Part shown: one piece after another, positions 23,754-32,097 of the stretch
Layout of the letters: each line of letters begins with the position of its first letter
How positions within the stretch are numbered: position 1 is the first letter of the stretch
Source of the DNA: Gemmatimonadota bacterium
GTDB lineage: Bacteria; Gemmatimonadota; Gemmatimonadetes; Gemmatimonadales; GWC2-71-9
Length of the DNA stretch: 38,331 nucleotides
NCBI GenBank assembly: GCA_020350425.1
Contig: CP070716.1
Span: forward strand, 1,893,981-1,932,311
Direction of reading: 5' to 3'
The notes under the pieces: model-generated
The model's input: only the letters and a program-made list of their open reading frames with translations
Told to the model about the DNA's origin: nothing
The model's database searches: none
Position numbers and translations under genes: made by a program

Positions 23754-24842
23754 CTACCGCCGATCGCTCCCGGGAGGCAACTGCGCCTGTTCCGCGAGCG
23801 GCCGCCGCCAGGCCGCCCCCGCGAGGTGCCGGAAGTAGGCGCGGACGAGCAGGTTGCTGGAGGCGATGAGGCGCGCGGTCGCGAGCGTCCGATACACCTG
23901 TCCCCTGGTGATCTTGACCTTGTGGGCGGGATCCAGCAGGCGGGGGTCCCGCTCGGCGAGGTGCAGGGTCCGCACCGCGAAGAACAGTGAGCTCATGCAG
24001 AAGAGCCGGATCCCGTACTGGCGGCGCGGCAGGGTGGTCGAGTAGCGCAGCGCGTCGTCCAGGTGGCCCTTGGCCTTCTCGATGAGCAGGCGCATGACCC
24101 GCCGCCCCTCGTCCCGGTGACTCTCGTCCTGAAGCTCCTCCGGCTCGATGCCGACGGCGTCACACAGCTGTCGGGGAACGAAGCTCCATCCGCGCCGCCG
24201 GTCATCGGCCACGTCCTTGATGATGTTGGTGAGCTGCAGGCCGAGCCCGAAGCTCGTGGCCAGCGCATCCAGGCGGTCGTAGCGCTCGGGGTCGGCCGAG
24301 GAGTCGTGCAGGCGAAAGAGTCGCGTCAGCAGATGCCCCACCGTTCCGGCCACGTAGTAGCAGTAGCGGTCGAGCTCCTCGACGGTCGCGAGGGAGGCCA
24401 GGTGTGTCCCGTCCTCAGTGCGGCGCACGAACTCCGCCATCCCGGAGCTCATCTCCTGCACCCATGGCCGAATGGCGTCCTGCTGCGGCGGCGGCAGGCG
24501 GCGAAACTCCCGCAGCACCGCGTCGGCCTCTCGGGCCAGGAGTTGCTCGTCGTTCACAGGATCGGTGAACCTCGCGCTGAGGAGCTCGGCGTCCGGCCCC
24601 GCGGCCTCCAGGCAGCGGCCGAAGTGTTCGAAGAGTCGGTCCTTCTCGGGCGGCGGGATGTCGGGGGTGTCCTCGATGGTGTCGGCGATGCGGCAGAGCA
24701 GGTAGGCCACGAGGACCGGGTGCTCGATGTGCGACGGCAGCAGGCGGATGCAGATCGCGAAGGTGCGGGAGACCTTGGGGAGGATCGTATCGCAAAATGC
24801 CCGGTCGGCGGCGCTCGACGGCCCAACGAGGGTGCCGGTCAT
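23754..24842 (-). CDS. Squalene/phytoene synthase family protein
   Basis: A 362-aa trans-isoprenyl diphosphate synthase that condenses two prenyl diphosphates head to head. The two metal-binding Asp motifs are DTIED (residues 54-58) and DVADD (D210, D213, D214), the second in NIIKDVADDRRRGWSF. LVAYLLCRIAD and YVAGTVGHLLT are further family segments. The sequence looks nearer squalene synthase than phytoene synthase, but the product is unresolved. ATG at 24842 overlaps the stop of the geranylgeranyl-reductase-like gene as ATGA, so the two act together, perhaps making and then reducing a polyprenoid. No squalene-hopene cyclase or carotenoid desaturase is in the window. Confidence 0.9.
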   Translation of the reverse strand: MTGTLVGPSSAADRAFCDTILPKVSRTFAICIRLLPSHIEHPVLVAYLLCRIADTIEDTPDIPPPEKDRLFEHFGRCLEAAGPDAELLSARFTDPVNDEQLLAREADAVLREFRRLPPPQQDAIRPWVQEMSSGMAEFVRRTEDGTHLASLATVEELDRYCYYVAGTVGHLLTRLFRLHDSSADPERYDRLDALATSFGLGLQLTNIIKDVADDRRRGWSFVPRQLCDAVGIEPEELQDESHRDEGRRVMRLLIEKAKGHLDDALRYSTTLPRRQYGIRLFCMSSLFFAVRTLHLAERDPRLLDPAHKVKITRGQVYRTLATARLIASSNLLVRAYFRHLAGAAWRRPLAEQAQLPPGSDRR

Positions 24843-26041
24843 CGCGTCGAGTCGGCGTGGCGCGGCTTCCAGGGAAGCCAGTCCGGCACGAGCAACCGCC
24901 AGGAGAAGATGGAACGGGGGTCGACGCTCTCGTTGAGCACGCCAGCCACCGCGTGGCGCAGGCGAGACGACCGCCGTACCCGGCCGGCCACGAGGTCGTT
25001 GAGCCATGGGTGCGAAAGCCATTTCTGGGCGACCCGATACCCCGTGTACCGTGGCGCCAGCTCCCGATCGAGCACCTCGGCAAACATCGTGAGGTGGGCG
25101 TGGTCGTCCTCGGCGAGTGCCCGGTGGATCTGGCGCGCCGCGATCTCCCCGGTTTCCATCGCCTTGCCGATGCCCTCGCCGGTGAATGGGAATGTGCTCC
25201 CAATCGTCTCTCCGATCGACAGCATCCGCCGGCCATGGCACGCCGACGCGCCGTCGAGTCCGCAGCGGAGCCGTGCGCCGGTGAGCGGGCCCACGTGCCG
25301 CGCTTCGGCGAGCAGCTGACGGGCCAGGGGGAACTGCCGGCAGAATGTCGCGAACGTCTCCCGCAGATTCAGCGTCCCCCTCTCTCCACTCCGGTAGAAC
25401 ACGCCGCAGCCCACGTTGTATTGCTGGTCTCCCAACGGGAAGATCCAGGCGTACCCCGGAAGGATGGATCGGTGGAACGAGATGACGAGGGCGTCGATCG
25501 TGACCGGGGAATGCACGTAGCACCGCAGCGCGACCGCACTCGCCACGCTCCGATGGGCCACGCCGGCCTGCCGCAGCAGCGACACGTCCGCTCCCGTGGC
25601 CACCACGGCGATGCGGGCACGCGGGCCGTCGCCGGCGCCCCCGACGACCGCCGTCACCCCGTCGTCGTCGGCGCGGAGTTCCGTCACCCGAGCCTGCTCG
25701 AATCGCGCGCCGCGCTCGATGGCTGCCTGCAGCAGGATATGATCCAGCCGTTCACGCCTCAGCGTCATGAACTCGCCGTGGACGTCCACGCGGATGTTCC
25801 GCGGGCTGAATGCCGAGAGCACGGAAAGCGGATGTCCATCTTCGGCGATCCGGTCGTACAGCCCGGCGCGCCGCAGGGCGTTCAGGGCATCGGGAATCAG
25901 GCCGTCGCCGCAGACCTTGTCCCGGGGGAAGGACGCCCTGTCGAGCAGCAGCACTGAGCGACCGGCCGCCGCGAGCTCGCGTGCGGCGGTCGCGCCCGCG
26001 GGGCCCGCGCCGACGACCACCACGTCCCACATCGCGGTCAC
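24839..26041 (-). CDS. Geranylgeranyl reductase family flavoprotein
   Basis: A 400-aa FAD-dependent enzyme. The Rossmann motif is VVVGAGPAGATAA near the N-terminus, followed by FPRDKVCGDGL, a segment typical of geranylgeranyl reductases, and later PLGDQQYNVGCGV and the FAD-phosphate motif SIGETIGSTFPFTGEGIGKAM. Family members saturate isoprenoid double bonds or oxidise prenyl rings. Its coupling to a squalene/phytoene synthase suggests work on that product. GTG at 26041 overlaps the upstream lipoprotein stop (GTGA); an ATG three codons later (26032) is the alternative. Confidence 0.88.
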   Translation of the reverse strand: MTAMWDVVVVGAGPAGATAARELAAAGRSVLLLDRASFPRDKVCGDGLIPDALNALRRAGLYDRIAEDGHPLSVLSAFSPRNIRVDVHGEFMTLRRERLDHILLQAAIERGARFEQARVTELRADDDGVTAVVGGAGDGPRARIAVVATGADVSLLRQAGVAHRSVASAVALRCYVHSPVTIDALVISFHRSILPGYAWIFPLGDQQYNVGCGVFYRSGERGTLNLRETFATFCRQFPLARQLLAEARHVGPLTGARLRCGLDGASACHGRRMLSIGETIGSTFPFTGEGIGKAMETGEIAARQIHRALAEDDHAHLTMFAEVLDRELAPRYTGYRVAQKWLSHPWLNDLVAGRVRRSSRLRHAVAGVLNESVDPRSIFSWRLLVPDWLPWKPRHADSTR

Positions 26042-26511
26042 GGGGCGGGTGCTCCGTACCGGCTGCGCAGCGCGTCGCGGATGCGGCCCAGCAGCAAGTC
26101 GCCCTCGTGACCTGGGGGTACCGTGACCTCGGCCTCGCGATCCGGCAGGGAGGGATCGATGGTGCGGCGCATGACGGCCTCGGACACGAGCTGGGTCAGC
26201 AGGGGGTTCACCGGATCGACGAAGAAGCGGAGCCGGATGTAGCGATTCACGTCGGAACCGAAGCTTCGCACGGGGCGGCGCGCTACGACGTCGTACCAGC
26301 CGGTCTCCAGGTATCCCTCCTCGGCGCTCACATTCCGGACGCGGAGACCTTCCGCCGTGAGCAGTCCGGAGAGATCGATGACCAGCGCGGCCGCGTCCGC
26401 CTGAAGGGTATCGGTCGGGGCCTCCGGGAAGGGCGTGAGGTAGGGTCGCACCGCGGTCGCCGTGCACGCCGCAGCCAGCGGCAGGAGCATGAGGACGCCC
26501 CAGGCCAGCAT
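26038..26511 (-). CDS. Putative lipoprotein of unknown function
   Basis: A 157-aa protein I do not recognise. It begins with a short hydrophobic signal ending in a lipobox-like LAAAC (Cys16), so it is probably a lipid-anchored envelope protein. After it comes a mixed alpha/beta domain of about 130 residues with no obvious motif. An earlier ATG at 26598 is possible but would overlap the upstream membrane gene and place a long basic stretch before the signal, so 26511 is preferred; the ribosome binding site is weak. Its stop overlaps the GTG of the geranylgeranyl-reductase-like gene. Confidence 0.7.
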   Translation of the reverse strand: MLAWGVLMLLPLAAACTATAVRPYLTPFPEAPTDTLQADAAALVIDLSGLLTAEGLRVRNVSAEEGYLETGWYDVVARRPVRSFGSDVNRYIRLRFFVDPVNPLLTQLVSEAVMRRTIDPSLPDREAEVTVPPGHEGDLLLGRIRDALRSRYGAPAP

Positions 26512-26545
26512 GCCGCCACGCCCCGTGCCGCCGCCGCGAGGACGG

Positions 26546-27097
26546 CTACTCGTGCTCCGGCTCGTCCTCGGTCGTGGAGTCGGGGGCCGCTTCGTCATGC
26601 TCCTCCCCGGGTGCGTGGGTGTGACCGGTGGTGCGCTCTTCCAAAGCGCCCTGCAGCACGGAGGTGGGCACGCCGCCCCCGTACCCGTACACGATCGTTC
26701 CACCGACATGGGCCGTCCAGAGCACGAACAGGGCGCCGAGCGCGGAAACGGCCAGGAATGCCGGCCGCTCTCTCGGTCCGAGGGTTCCGCGGCGCCAGAT
26801 ACGCCACGCCGCCAGCAGCACGAAGAGCACGGTGGCCCAGATGGCCATCGTCTCGTGCCGCAGCATCACCATGTGCACGCTGCCGCCGTGCTCGATCGAT
26901 CCCTCCGCCATGAGGCCGGAGATGAGCGCGAGTATCGCGCCGAACGCTCCCGTCACGAGCATCCAGAAGGCCGTGGCGCGCAGGGAGTCCCGCTTGGTCG
27001 CCTCACCGAGGAGGTCGAATGCGACGGCAAGCACGAAGAGCAGCGAGGGAAAGTCATTGAGCGCGGCATGCCACTGGGCGGCCGTGTCAGGGAGCAT
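26546..27097 (-). CDS. DUF2231-like four-helix membrane protein
   Basis: A 183-aa integral membrane protein with about four hydrophobic helices (residues 14-30, 42-63, 83-100, 115-135). An HxxLNDFPSLLFVLAVAF-like start and a conserved-looking HETMAIWA resemble the DUF2231 family, whose function is unknown. The last 30 or so residues are acidic and His-rich (TTGHTHAPGEEHDEAAPDS), perhaps metal-binding. It lies in the same-strand run that leads to the lipoprotein and prenyl-synthesis genes. Confidence 0.7.
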   Translation of the reverse strand: MLPDTAAQWHAALNDFPSLLFVLAVAFDLLGEATKRDSLRATAFWMLVTGAFGAILALISGLMAEGSIEHGGSVHMVMLRHETMAIWATVLFVLLAAWRIWRRGTLGPRERPAFLAVSALGALFVLWTAHVGGTIVYGYGGGVPTSVLQGALEERTTGHTHAPGEEHDEAAPDSTTEDEPEHE

Positions 27098-27136
27098 GGA
27101 GAAGCCTCGGGTGAATGGTCTCGGTGATCTGATCGG

Positions 27137-27967
27137 CTAGGGGCCGAGTGTTTTCCGTATCTCGTCCGCTATGCGCACGAAGGCGCTCTGTCGGGGCCCT
27201 TCCACTCTGGGTTGTGTCTCGATCTCCCCGTGCTCCAGGCGGTCGAGGACCTGTTCCAGGTTGACCTGTACCCTCTCGATCGTTCCGCGCCGGCGCCGCG
27301 CCACCGCGAGCCCGGTGAGCAGGCCGAGCCCGAGCGGTGCGAGCGCCACCGGCAACATGACGCCCATGACCACGCCGATCAACGAGGCGATGGCTCCCGC
27401 CCCGGCCAGCGTCGCCGCGCTGCCCAAATGGGCACGCCGTGTGTTGGTGAGATCGGCGACGAGCCGCACATGGGCGCGTCCCTGGTCCAGCTGCACTACC
27501 TGGCCCACGATTTCCTTCGCGCGGGAGAGCTGGTAGGACCTGCCGCCCAGCTTGAACTCCCGCTTGATCGAGGAGAGAACGTCCTGCTTCGCCTCCCACG
27601 ACGTCTGCTCCGGGTAGCGCCGCTTCACCGCAAGGAGCTCGCTCTCGGTCATCCACCGGTTCAGCCCGTCTCGTATCCGTTTCGCCTCGCCGGGGATCGT
27701 CCGCTGAGCGGCGAGCTGCGTGGGGCCCACCAGCCAGCCCGCAATCCCCGGCTCGACGGTTGCGACGGCCCGGGTTCGCTCCTCCAGCAGTGCCTGCTGC
27801 AGGTAGGACGGCGGGATCCCCACTTCCTGCCCGAGGCGCATGAGCTCGTGCTCGGTGAGCCCCTCCCCGATGTCCCGCTCTCCCGCCTGTAGCTCGGCGG
27901 CGCGCTGGATGATGCGTTCCAGCGCTCCGCGATCGATGCGCGATCCACTGGGAACGAGGTCGTTCAT
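27137..27967 (-). CDS. Hypothetical protein with two central membrane helices
   Basis: A 276-aa protein I do not recognise. The N-terminal 60 residues are predicted helical and polar (RGALERIIQRAAELQ, then GIPPSYLQQALLEE, a helix-turn-like ending). Residues 75-165 form a soluble middle domain, 175-220 two hydrophobic helices, and the end is a charged tail. The plan suggests a cytoplasmic sensor or adaptor tethered to the membrane; that is a guess. ATG at 27967 follows a G-rich stretch. The 168 bases upstream, to 28135, hold no gene and no clear promoter. Confidence 0.75.
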   Translation of the reverse strand: MNDLVPSGSRIDRGALERIIQRAAELQAGERDIGEGLTEHELMRLGQEVGIPPSYLQQALLEERTRAVATVEPGIAGWLVGPTQLAAQRTIPGEAKRIRDGLNRWMTESELLAVKRRYPEQTSWEAKQDVLSSIKREFKLGGRSYQLSRAKEIVGQVVQLDQGRAHVRLVADLTNTRRAHLGSAATLAGAGAIASLIGVVMGVMLPVALAPLGLGLLTGLAVARRRRGTIERVQVNLEQVLDRLEHGEIETQPRVEGPRQSAFVRIADEIRKTLGP

Positions 27968-28135
27968 GCTCGCCCCCCCTGGTACCGGGGCTAGAAGGCT
28001 TCCACGGGCGCCCCTGCGCCGTGGCCCCGCCGACTCGGGCGGATCCTGGCCCGCAGCGCTCTCCGGCCCGCCGCGGCCCGTGCACTAGATGGATGGTAAC
28101 GCGTGGACCGCTCGCCGCCAGCGGGGGGCAGCCGG

Positions 28136-29197
28136 TCAGGCGATTGCGTCGGTGATCCAGCGCCCGACCTCCGCCGTGGACGCGCTGCCGCCCAGATCGG
28201 TGGTGGTGACTCCCTCATCGAGCGCGGCGCGGACTGCGCGCTGCAGCGCGGCGCCAGCTTCGTCGAGCCCGAGCTGCTCGAGCATGAGACTGCCCGAGAG
28301 CACGGTGGCCATCGGGTTGGCAACGCCCTTGCCCGCGAGGTTCGGCGCGGACCCGTGCACGGGCTCGAACAGCCCGGCGCGCCCCGGGTGCAGGTTGGCG
28401 CTGGCGGCGAGACCGAGCCCGCCCACCAGCTCCGCCCCGAGATCGGAGAGGATGTCGCCGAACAGATTATTGGTGACGATCACCTGGAAGCGCTCGGGCG
28501 CCCGCACGAGCTCCATGGCCAGTGCGTCCACGTAGCGGTGTTCGCGCTGGATGCCCGGGTACTCCCCACCGATCTCGTCGAACAGGCGCTGCCAGAGTTG
28601 GTGCGCCGGCACGGCGTTCGACTTGTCACTCATCGTGACGGTCGTCCGGCCGTGCGCCTCCGCCCAGCCAAACGCGGCGCGCAGGATGCGGCCCACGCGT
28701 TGAGCCGTGTGAACCTCTTCCGCGATCACCTCCTCCTGCGGCGTGCCCACATGGCGGGCGCTGCCCCTCCCCAGATAGATCCCTTCGGTGTTCTCACGGA
28801 AGATCACGAAGTCGATGTCGCGCGGTCCCCCCGGTCCGGCCCGGAGCGGGCAGAGGTCGGGATGGAGGAGGCGGCAGGGTCGGTAGTTGACGTAGAGGTC
28901 CAGTCTGAACCTCAGGCCGAGCAGAATGTCTCGCGCGTGCTCGTTTCCGGGGACGCGGGGATCGCCGAGCGCACCCACCAGTGTGGCGTCGACGTCGTCG
29001 CGCAAGTGCTCGAATGCGTGGTCGGGGAGGGTCTCGCCCGTCACCAGGTAGTGATCGGCGCCATATGGCAGCCGCTCCCAGGTGAGTGTCGCATCGCACA
29101 GGGCCGCAGCGCGCTCGATGGCCGGGATGGCGGCATCGACCACTTCAGGGCCGATGCCGTCGCCGGGGATCGTCGCGACGGTGAACTGGCGTCGCAC
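28136..29197 (-). CDS. Isocitrate/isopropylmalate dehydrogenase family enzyme
   Basis: A 353-aa beta-decarboxylating dehydrogenase. TIPGDGIGPEVVDAA starts the fold; IFRENTEGIYLGRG is the loop that sets substrate choice; SDKSNAVP contains the catalytic Lys, NLFGDILSDLGAEL the metal-binding Asp residues, and EPVHGSAPNLAGKG the NAD-binding segment. The ENTEGIY loop fits neither textbook IDH (ENTEGEYS) nor LeuB (ELTGGIYF) exactly, so isocitrate, isopropylmalate, tartrate or homoisocitrate remain possible. No other leu or lys genes are adjacent. GTG at 29197, five bases after the zinc-ribbon stop, begins just before the conserved strand. Confidence 0.88.
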   Translation of the reverse strand: MRRQFTVATIPGDGIGPEVVDAAIPAIERAAALCDATLTWERLPYGADHYLVTGETLPDHAFEHLRDDVDATLVGALGDPRVPGNEHARDILLGLRFRLDLYVNYRPCRLLHPDLCPLRAGPGGPRDIDFVIFRENTEGIYLGRGSARHVGTPQEEVIAEEVHTAQRVGRILRAAFGWAEAHGRTTVTMSDKSNAVPAHQLWQRLFDEIGGEYPGIQREHRYVDALAMELVRAPERFQVIVTNNLFGDILSDLGAELVGGLGLAASANLHPGRAGLFEPVHGSAPNLAGKGVANPMATVLSGSLMLEQLGLDEAGAALQRAVRAALDEGVTTTDLGGSASTAEVGRWITDAIA

Positions 29198-29201
29198 CTG
29201 G

Positions 29202-29873
29202 CTATTCGCCCACGGTGTACCCGCAGGTGACGCAGAACTGCCAGCCTCGCTCGAGCGGGTCGCCACACTGTGGGCAGCGCGACTCCTCGATCTGCCGGCC
29301 GCAGAACGGGCAGTAGACGACCCGCCGGCCGCCGGGGAGGCCGCTGCGGCAGTGGGGACAGGCGGCCTCGACCGTTTCGAAGACGAGTTGCGGCCCGGGT
29401 TTCGCAGGGTCCCGGCCCGACCGGTCGAAGCCGCTCACCCGAGGGACCTCTTCGGTGTCGGGCTCCTCCAGCTCCCCCAGCATCTCCTGCTCCGGCGTGG
29501 TGAACCCGGGCGGCGCATAGGCGGCTTGCTGGTCCAGGACCTGGGCGACGGCCCCCTTCTTGAACGACACCGAGGCGGCCGCAAACTGGCGGAAGGCCCC
29601 CGGGTCCGGATTGACGGCTTCGGCCTCGGCGGCGAGGGCCTCCTGCGCGTCGACGGGGTCCACGACGGCGTACCCCCGCTCGCCCGCCAGCAGGCGTAGC
29701 AGCGCCATATCGTAGTCCTCGATGGCGTCGAACTGCAGCTCGTTTCGGTGGCGGCGGTAGGGGACGAGGGTCTGGTACAGCTCGGAGACCTGGAAGGGGG
29801 CCTTGAGTTTCTCCGGTGCGCTCACCGCCAGATGGTTCACCAGGTAGCGGAACAGCCGGTCGAGGTCATCCAT
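29202..29873 (-). CDS. Zinc-ribbon protein of unknown function
   Basis: A 223-aa protein. The N-terminal 150 residues are helical and unrecognised (LDRLFRYLVNHLAVSAPEKL; VPYRRHRNELQFDAIEDYD). The C-terminus holds two zinc-ribbon pairs, CPHC...CPFC and CPQC...CVTC (about residues 170-219), as in double-zinc-ribbon proteins that contact nucleic acid or other proteins. No catalytic motif is visible. It follows the dCMP deaminase by 12 bases and precedes the dehydrogenase by four, so it is within an operon. Confidence 0.78.
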   Translation of the reverse strand: MDDLDRLFRYLVNHLAVSAPEKLKAPFQVSELYQTLVPYRRHRNELQFDAIEDYDMALLRLLAGERGYAVVDPVDAQEALAAEAEAVNPDPGAFRQFAAASVSFKKGAVAQVLDQQAAYAPPGFTTPEQEMLGELEEPDTEEVPRVSGFDRSGRDPAKPGPQLVFETVEAACPHCRSGLPGGRRVVYCPFCGRQIEESRCPQCGDPLERGWQFCVTCGYTVGE

Positions 29874-29885
29874 GGTCCACGTTCC

Positions 29886-30386
29886 TCAGCGCCACTCGTC
29901 CGCCCACCGATCGTATTGCACCGGCGTCACCCCCGCCCCGCCGAGCAGCTCCACGCCGCTGGGATCCCGGTACGGCCGCCGGTAGAACACGTGGGAGACA
30001 CCCGAGTTGATCATGAGCTTCGCGCAGGCGACGCAGGGGCTGTCGGTGACGAACACGACCTTGTCCCTGATGCCGCCCGGCGCCTTCACCAGGGCGTTCA
30101 CCTCGGAGTGAATGCAGCCGCAGTTGCCGGGCACCGTGGAGTCGCAACGATTGGGCAGCCCCCTCGCGTTCCCGTTGTAGCCGATGGCGACCACGTTCTC
30201 CAACCTGGCGTCGGTCACCACCGTCCCGACCTGGAGCCGCGCGCAGGTGGAGCGCTTGGCCAGTTCCTCCGCCATCCGCATGTAGACCTCGTACAGCGGA
30301 ATGCGCTCGAGCTGGGGCTCTGCGTCGTCGGGCATGATGTTCAACGGGTGGGTGTTGGCGCTGACGCCGTCCTTGTAGACCGTCAT
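29886..30386 (-). CDS. dCMP deaminase-like zinc deaminase
   Basis: A 166-aa cytidine/deoxycytidylate deaminase-fold protein. Zinc and proton-transfer residues are in CIHSEVNAL (H93, E95) and SPCVACAKL (C118, C121). GYNGNARGLPNRC is the dCMP-deaminase-type loop. dCMP deaminase makes dUMP, the substrate of the ThyA encoded about 6 kb away, so the window covers three steps of dTMP supply. The ATG overlaps the RNase H-like stop as ATGA, with GGAGAG just upstream. Confidence 0.9.
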   Translation of the reverse strand: MTVYKDGVSANTHPLNIMPDDAEPQLERIPLYEVYMRMAEELAKRSTCARLQVGTVVTDARLENVVAIGYNGNARGLPNRCDSTVPGNCGCIHSEVNALVKAPGGIRDKVVFVTDSPCVACAKLMINSGVSHVFYRRPYRDPSGVELLGGAGVTPVQYDRWADEWR

Positions 30387-30964
30387 GACTCTCCACTCAA
30401 CTCCGCTTCACGTGAGGCGAACTCCGCGTCCGGATCGTACTCGGTATACTTCCCGTAGCGGCGGCGCTCGGTGAGCCACTCGTCGAATCTCGAGGCGACC
30501 GCGCCTTCGGAATGTACCTGCTCGGTCGCAGCCCACGTCGCCAGGTAGTCGGCGTACTCGTTCTTGGCGTCCCCGGCGTGGCCTCGAACCCAGCGCCACT
30601 TCGGCTCATGTCCCGCGGTGGCTTCCAGCAGCTTCTGCCACAACAACAGGTTCTGGATCTCCCCGCCCTTGCGGCGCCACCCCTTGGCGATCCAGCTGTG
30701 GATCCACTCCGTCATCCCCTTGACCAGGTATTCCGAGTCGGACACGTAGCACACGCGGAAGCGGTTGCGCTTCTGGCTCAGCAGCGCGAAGGTGGCAATC
30801 GCTCCATTGAGAGCCATGCGGTTGTTGGTCGTGTCGGGTGAGGAGATGTACACATCCCGGCGCACCACCCTGCCGGCGGAGCGCACCTCGATCAGCGCAC
30901 CCGCCCCTCCAGGGTTGGGCGGCTCCATGCCGTTCCGCAAGCAGCTCTCGTCGGCGTGGACCAC
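30383..30964 (-). CDS. RNase H-like protein lacking one catalytic carboxylate
   Basis: A 193-aa protein of the RNase HI fold, which cuts the RNA strand of RNA/DNA hybrids. By eye the first Asp is in VHADESCLRN (usually TDGSCLGN), the third carboxylate is in VSDSEYLVKGM, the loop His in RGHAGD and the last Asp in NEYADYLA. The second carboxylate, Glu of TNNRMEL in E. coli, is Ala here (TTNNRMALNGAI). There is also an insertion after the first strand (NGMEPPNPGG) and about 35 extra C-terminal residues. It may be impaired, use another residue, or bind hybrids only. GTG at 30964 follows the selD stop by 19 bases. Confidence 0.85.
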   Translation of the reverse strand: MVHADESCLRNGMEPPNPGGAGALIEVRSAGRVVRRDVYISSPDTTNNRMALNGAIATFALLSQKRNRFRVCYVSDSEYLVKGMTEWIHSWIAKGWRRKGGEIQNLLLWQKLLEATAGHEPKWRWVRGHAGDAKNEYADYLATWAATEQVHSEGAVASRFDEWLTERRRYGKYTEYDPDAEFASREAELSGES

Positions 30965-30983
30965 CGCGACGTGCGGCTGCGCG

Positions 30984-32063
30984 CTACGGGGCTTCGTGGG
31001 TCACCTCGATCGTAGGCTGCGCTCCCTCGAGAATCTCGCCCACCACCGCGACGGCGGGGGTGGCGTACTCGTCGAGGGCGCCAAGGAGGTCATCCAGTCG
31101 CTCTTTGTCGACGGCCATCAGGAGTCCCCCGGACGTCTGTGCGTCGCACAGCAGGGTCTTGATCTCGTCGCTCACGTCGTCGGCCCAGCGCGTGACCTTC
31201 GCCGCGGCCTCCAGGTTCCGAACCGTCCCTCCGGGCACCGCTTCGCGCTCGATGAGCTCGTGCACACGGTCGAAGACCGGCACGGCGCCGGCGAAGATGC
31301 GGGCGGCCACGCCGCTGGCCTCGAGCATGGTCGCGAGATGGCCCAGCAGGCCGAACCCCGTCACGTCGGTAGCGGCGTGCACGCCGCCGGCTTGGCGCAT
31401 CGCCCGCATGGCGCCGGCGTTGAGGGTCGCCATCGACTCGACGGCCGCCGCCATGTCGCCCTCGCTGATGAGCCCCCGCTTCAGCCCGGTGGAGAGGATG
31501 CCGGTGCCGATCGGCTTGGTGAGGACGAGCACGTCGCCGGCGCGGGCGCCGGCGTTGGTGACGATCTCCTCGGCCGCCGCCTCACCCACCGCGACCATGC
31601 CGAACTTGGGCTCCTGGTCGTCGATGGAGTGGCCCCCCAGCACGAACGCGCCGGCCTCCCGCACCTTGTCCACACCCCCCTTGACGGTGGCCGCCAGCAA
31701 ACCGAGCAACTCCGGATCGCGCGGCCACGCGACCAGGTTCAGCGTGAACAGGGGAGTCGCCCCCATGGCGTACAGGTCGCTCAGGGCGTTCGCCGCCGCG
31801 ATGGACCCGAAGGTGTACGCATCGTCCACGACGGGCGCGAAGAAGTCCACCGTCGCCACGATGGCCCGGTCCTCCGAGGTGCGGAAGACCGCGGCATCGT
31901 CGCGTGTCAGCGCGGTCACCAGGATGCGTGGATCCTCGACCGCGGGTACGTGGCGCAGGACCTGCGCCAGCTCGGCGGGCCCGAGCTTACAGGCTCAACC
32001 GGCGCCGTGCGACAGCGTGGTCAGCCTGATCTTCGGACGCTGGTCCCTCGGGGTGTCTCCCAT
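30984..32063 (-). CDS. selD: Selenide, water dikinase containing selenocysteine (in-frame UGA)
   Basis: A 359-residue enzyme that makes selenophosphate from selenide and ATP, the selenium donor for Sec-tRNA. Reading from ATG at 32063 (CGGAG five bases upstream), the frame meets TGA at 31995-31997 in the context SHGAG-U-ACKLGP. This aligns with GAGCGCK of E. coli SelD, so the catalytic Cys is replaced by selenocysteine (U23) and the next Cys and catalytic Lys are kept (C25, K26). The frame then runs unbroken through RDDAAVF, VDFFAPVVDD, NALSDLYAMG and later family segments to 30984. A plain gene-finder would start at GTG 31919 and miss 48 residues including the active site. No other sel gene is in the window. 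Confidence 0.95.
31969..31987 (-). promoter_or_regulatory. Candidate bacterial SECIS hairpin in selD
   Basis: Beginning seven bases after the UGA, AGCTCGG pairs perfectly with CCGAGCT around a GCCCG loop (stem 31981-31987 with 31969-31975). This is close to where SelB reads a hairpin in bacterial selenoprotein mRNAs. The stem can extend through CCTG/CAGG with internal mismatches. The loop lacks the exact E. coli sequence, as is common outside enterics. Confidence 0.6.
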
Positions 32064-32090
32064 TCACGCTCCGTTCAACTGACGTATAAT
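32063..32090 (+). promoter_or_regulatory. Promoter for a leaderless nickel transporter mRNA
   Basis: A perfect TATAAT (32085-32090) with TTCACG 16 bp upstream (32063-32068) ends seven bases before the transporter ATG, so transcription should begin at or next to the start codon. The near-symmetric -10 reads TATTAT on the other strand and may also fire toward selD, although I see no good -35 there. The whole divergent spacer is 34 bp. Confidence 0.65.
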
Positions 32091-32097
32091 AGGCGCC

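Noticed and set aside
30984..31919. SelD as a truncated or pseudogene copy starting at GTG 31919
   Set aside because: The missing N-terminus is intact upstream once TGA is read as selenocysteine, with a good ATG and ribosome binding site.
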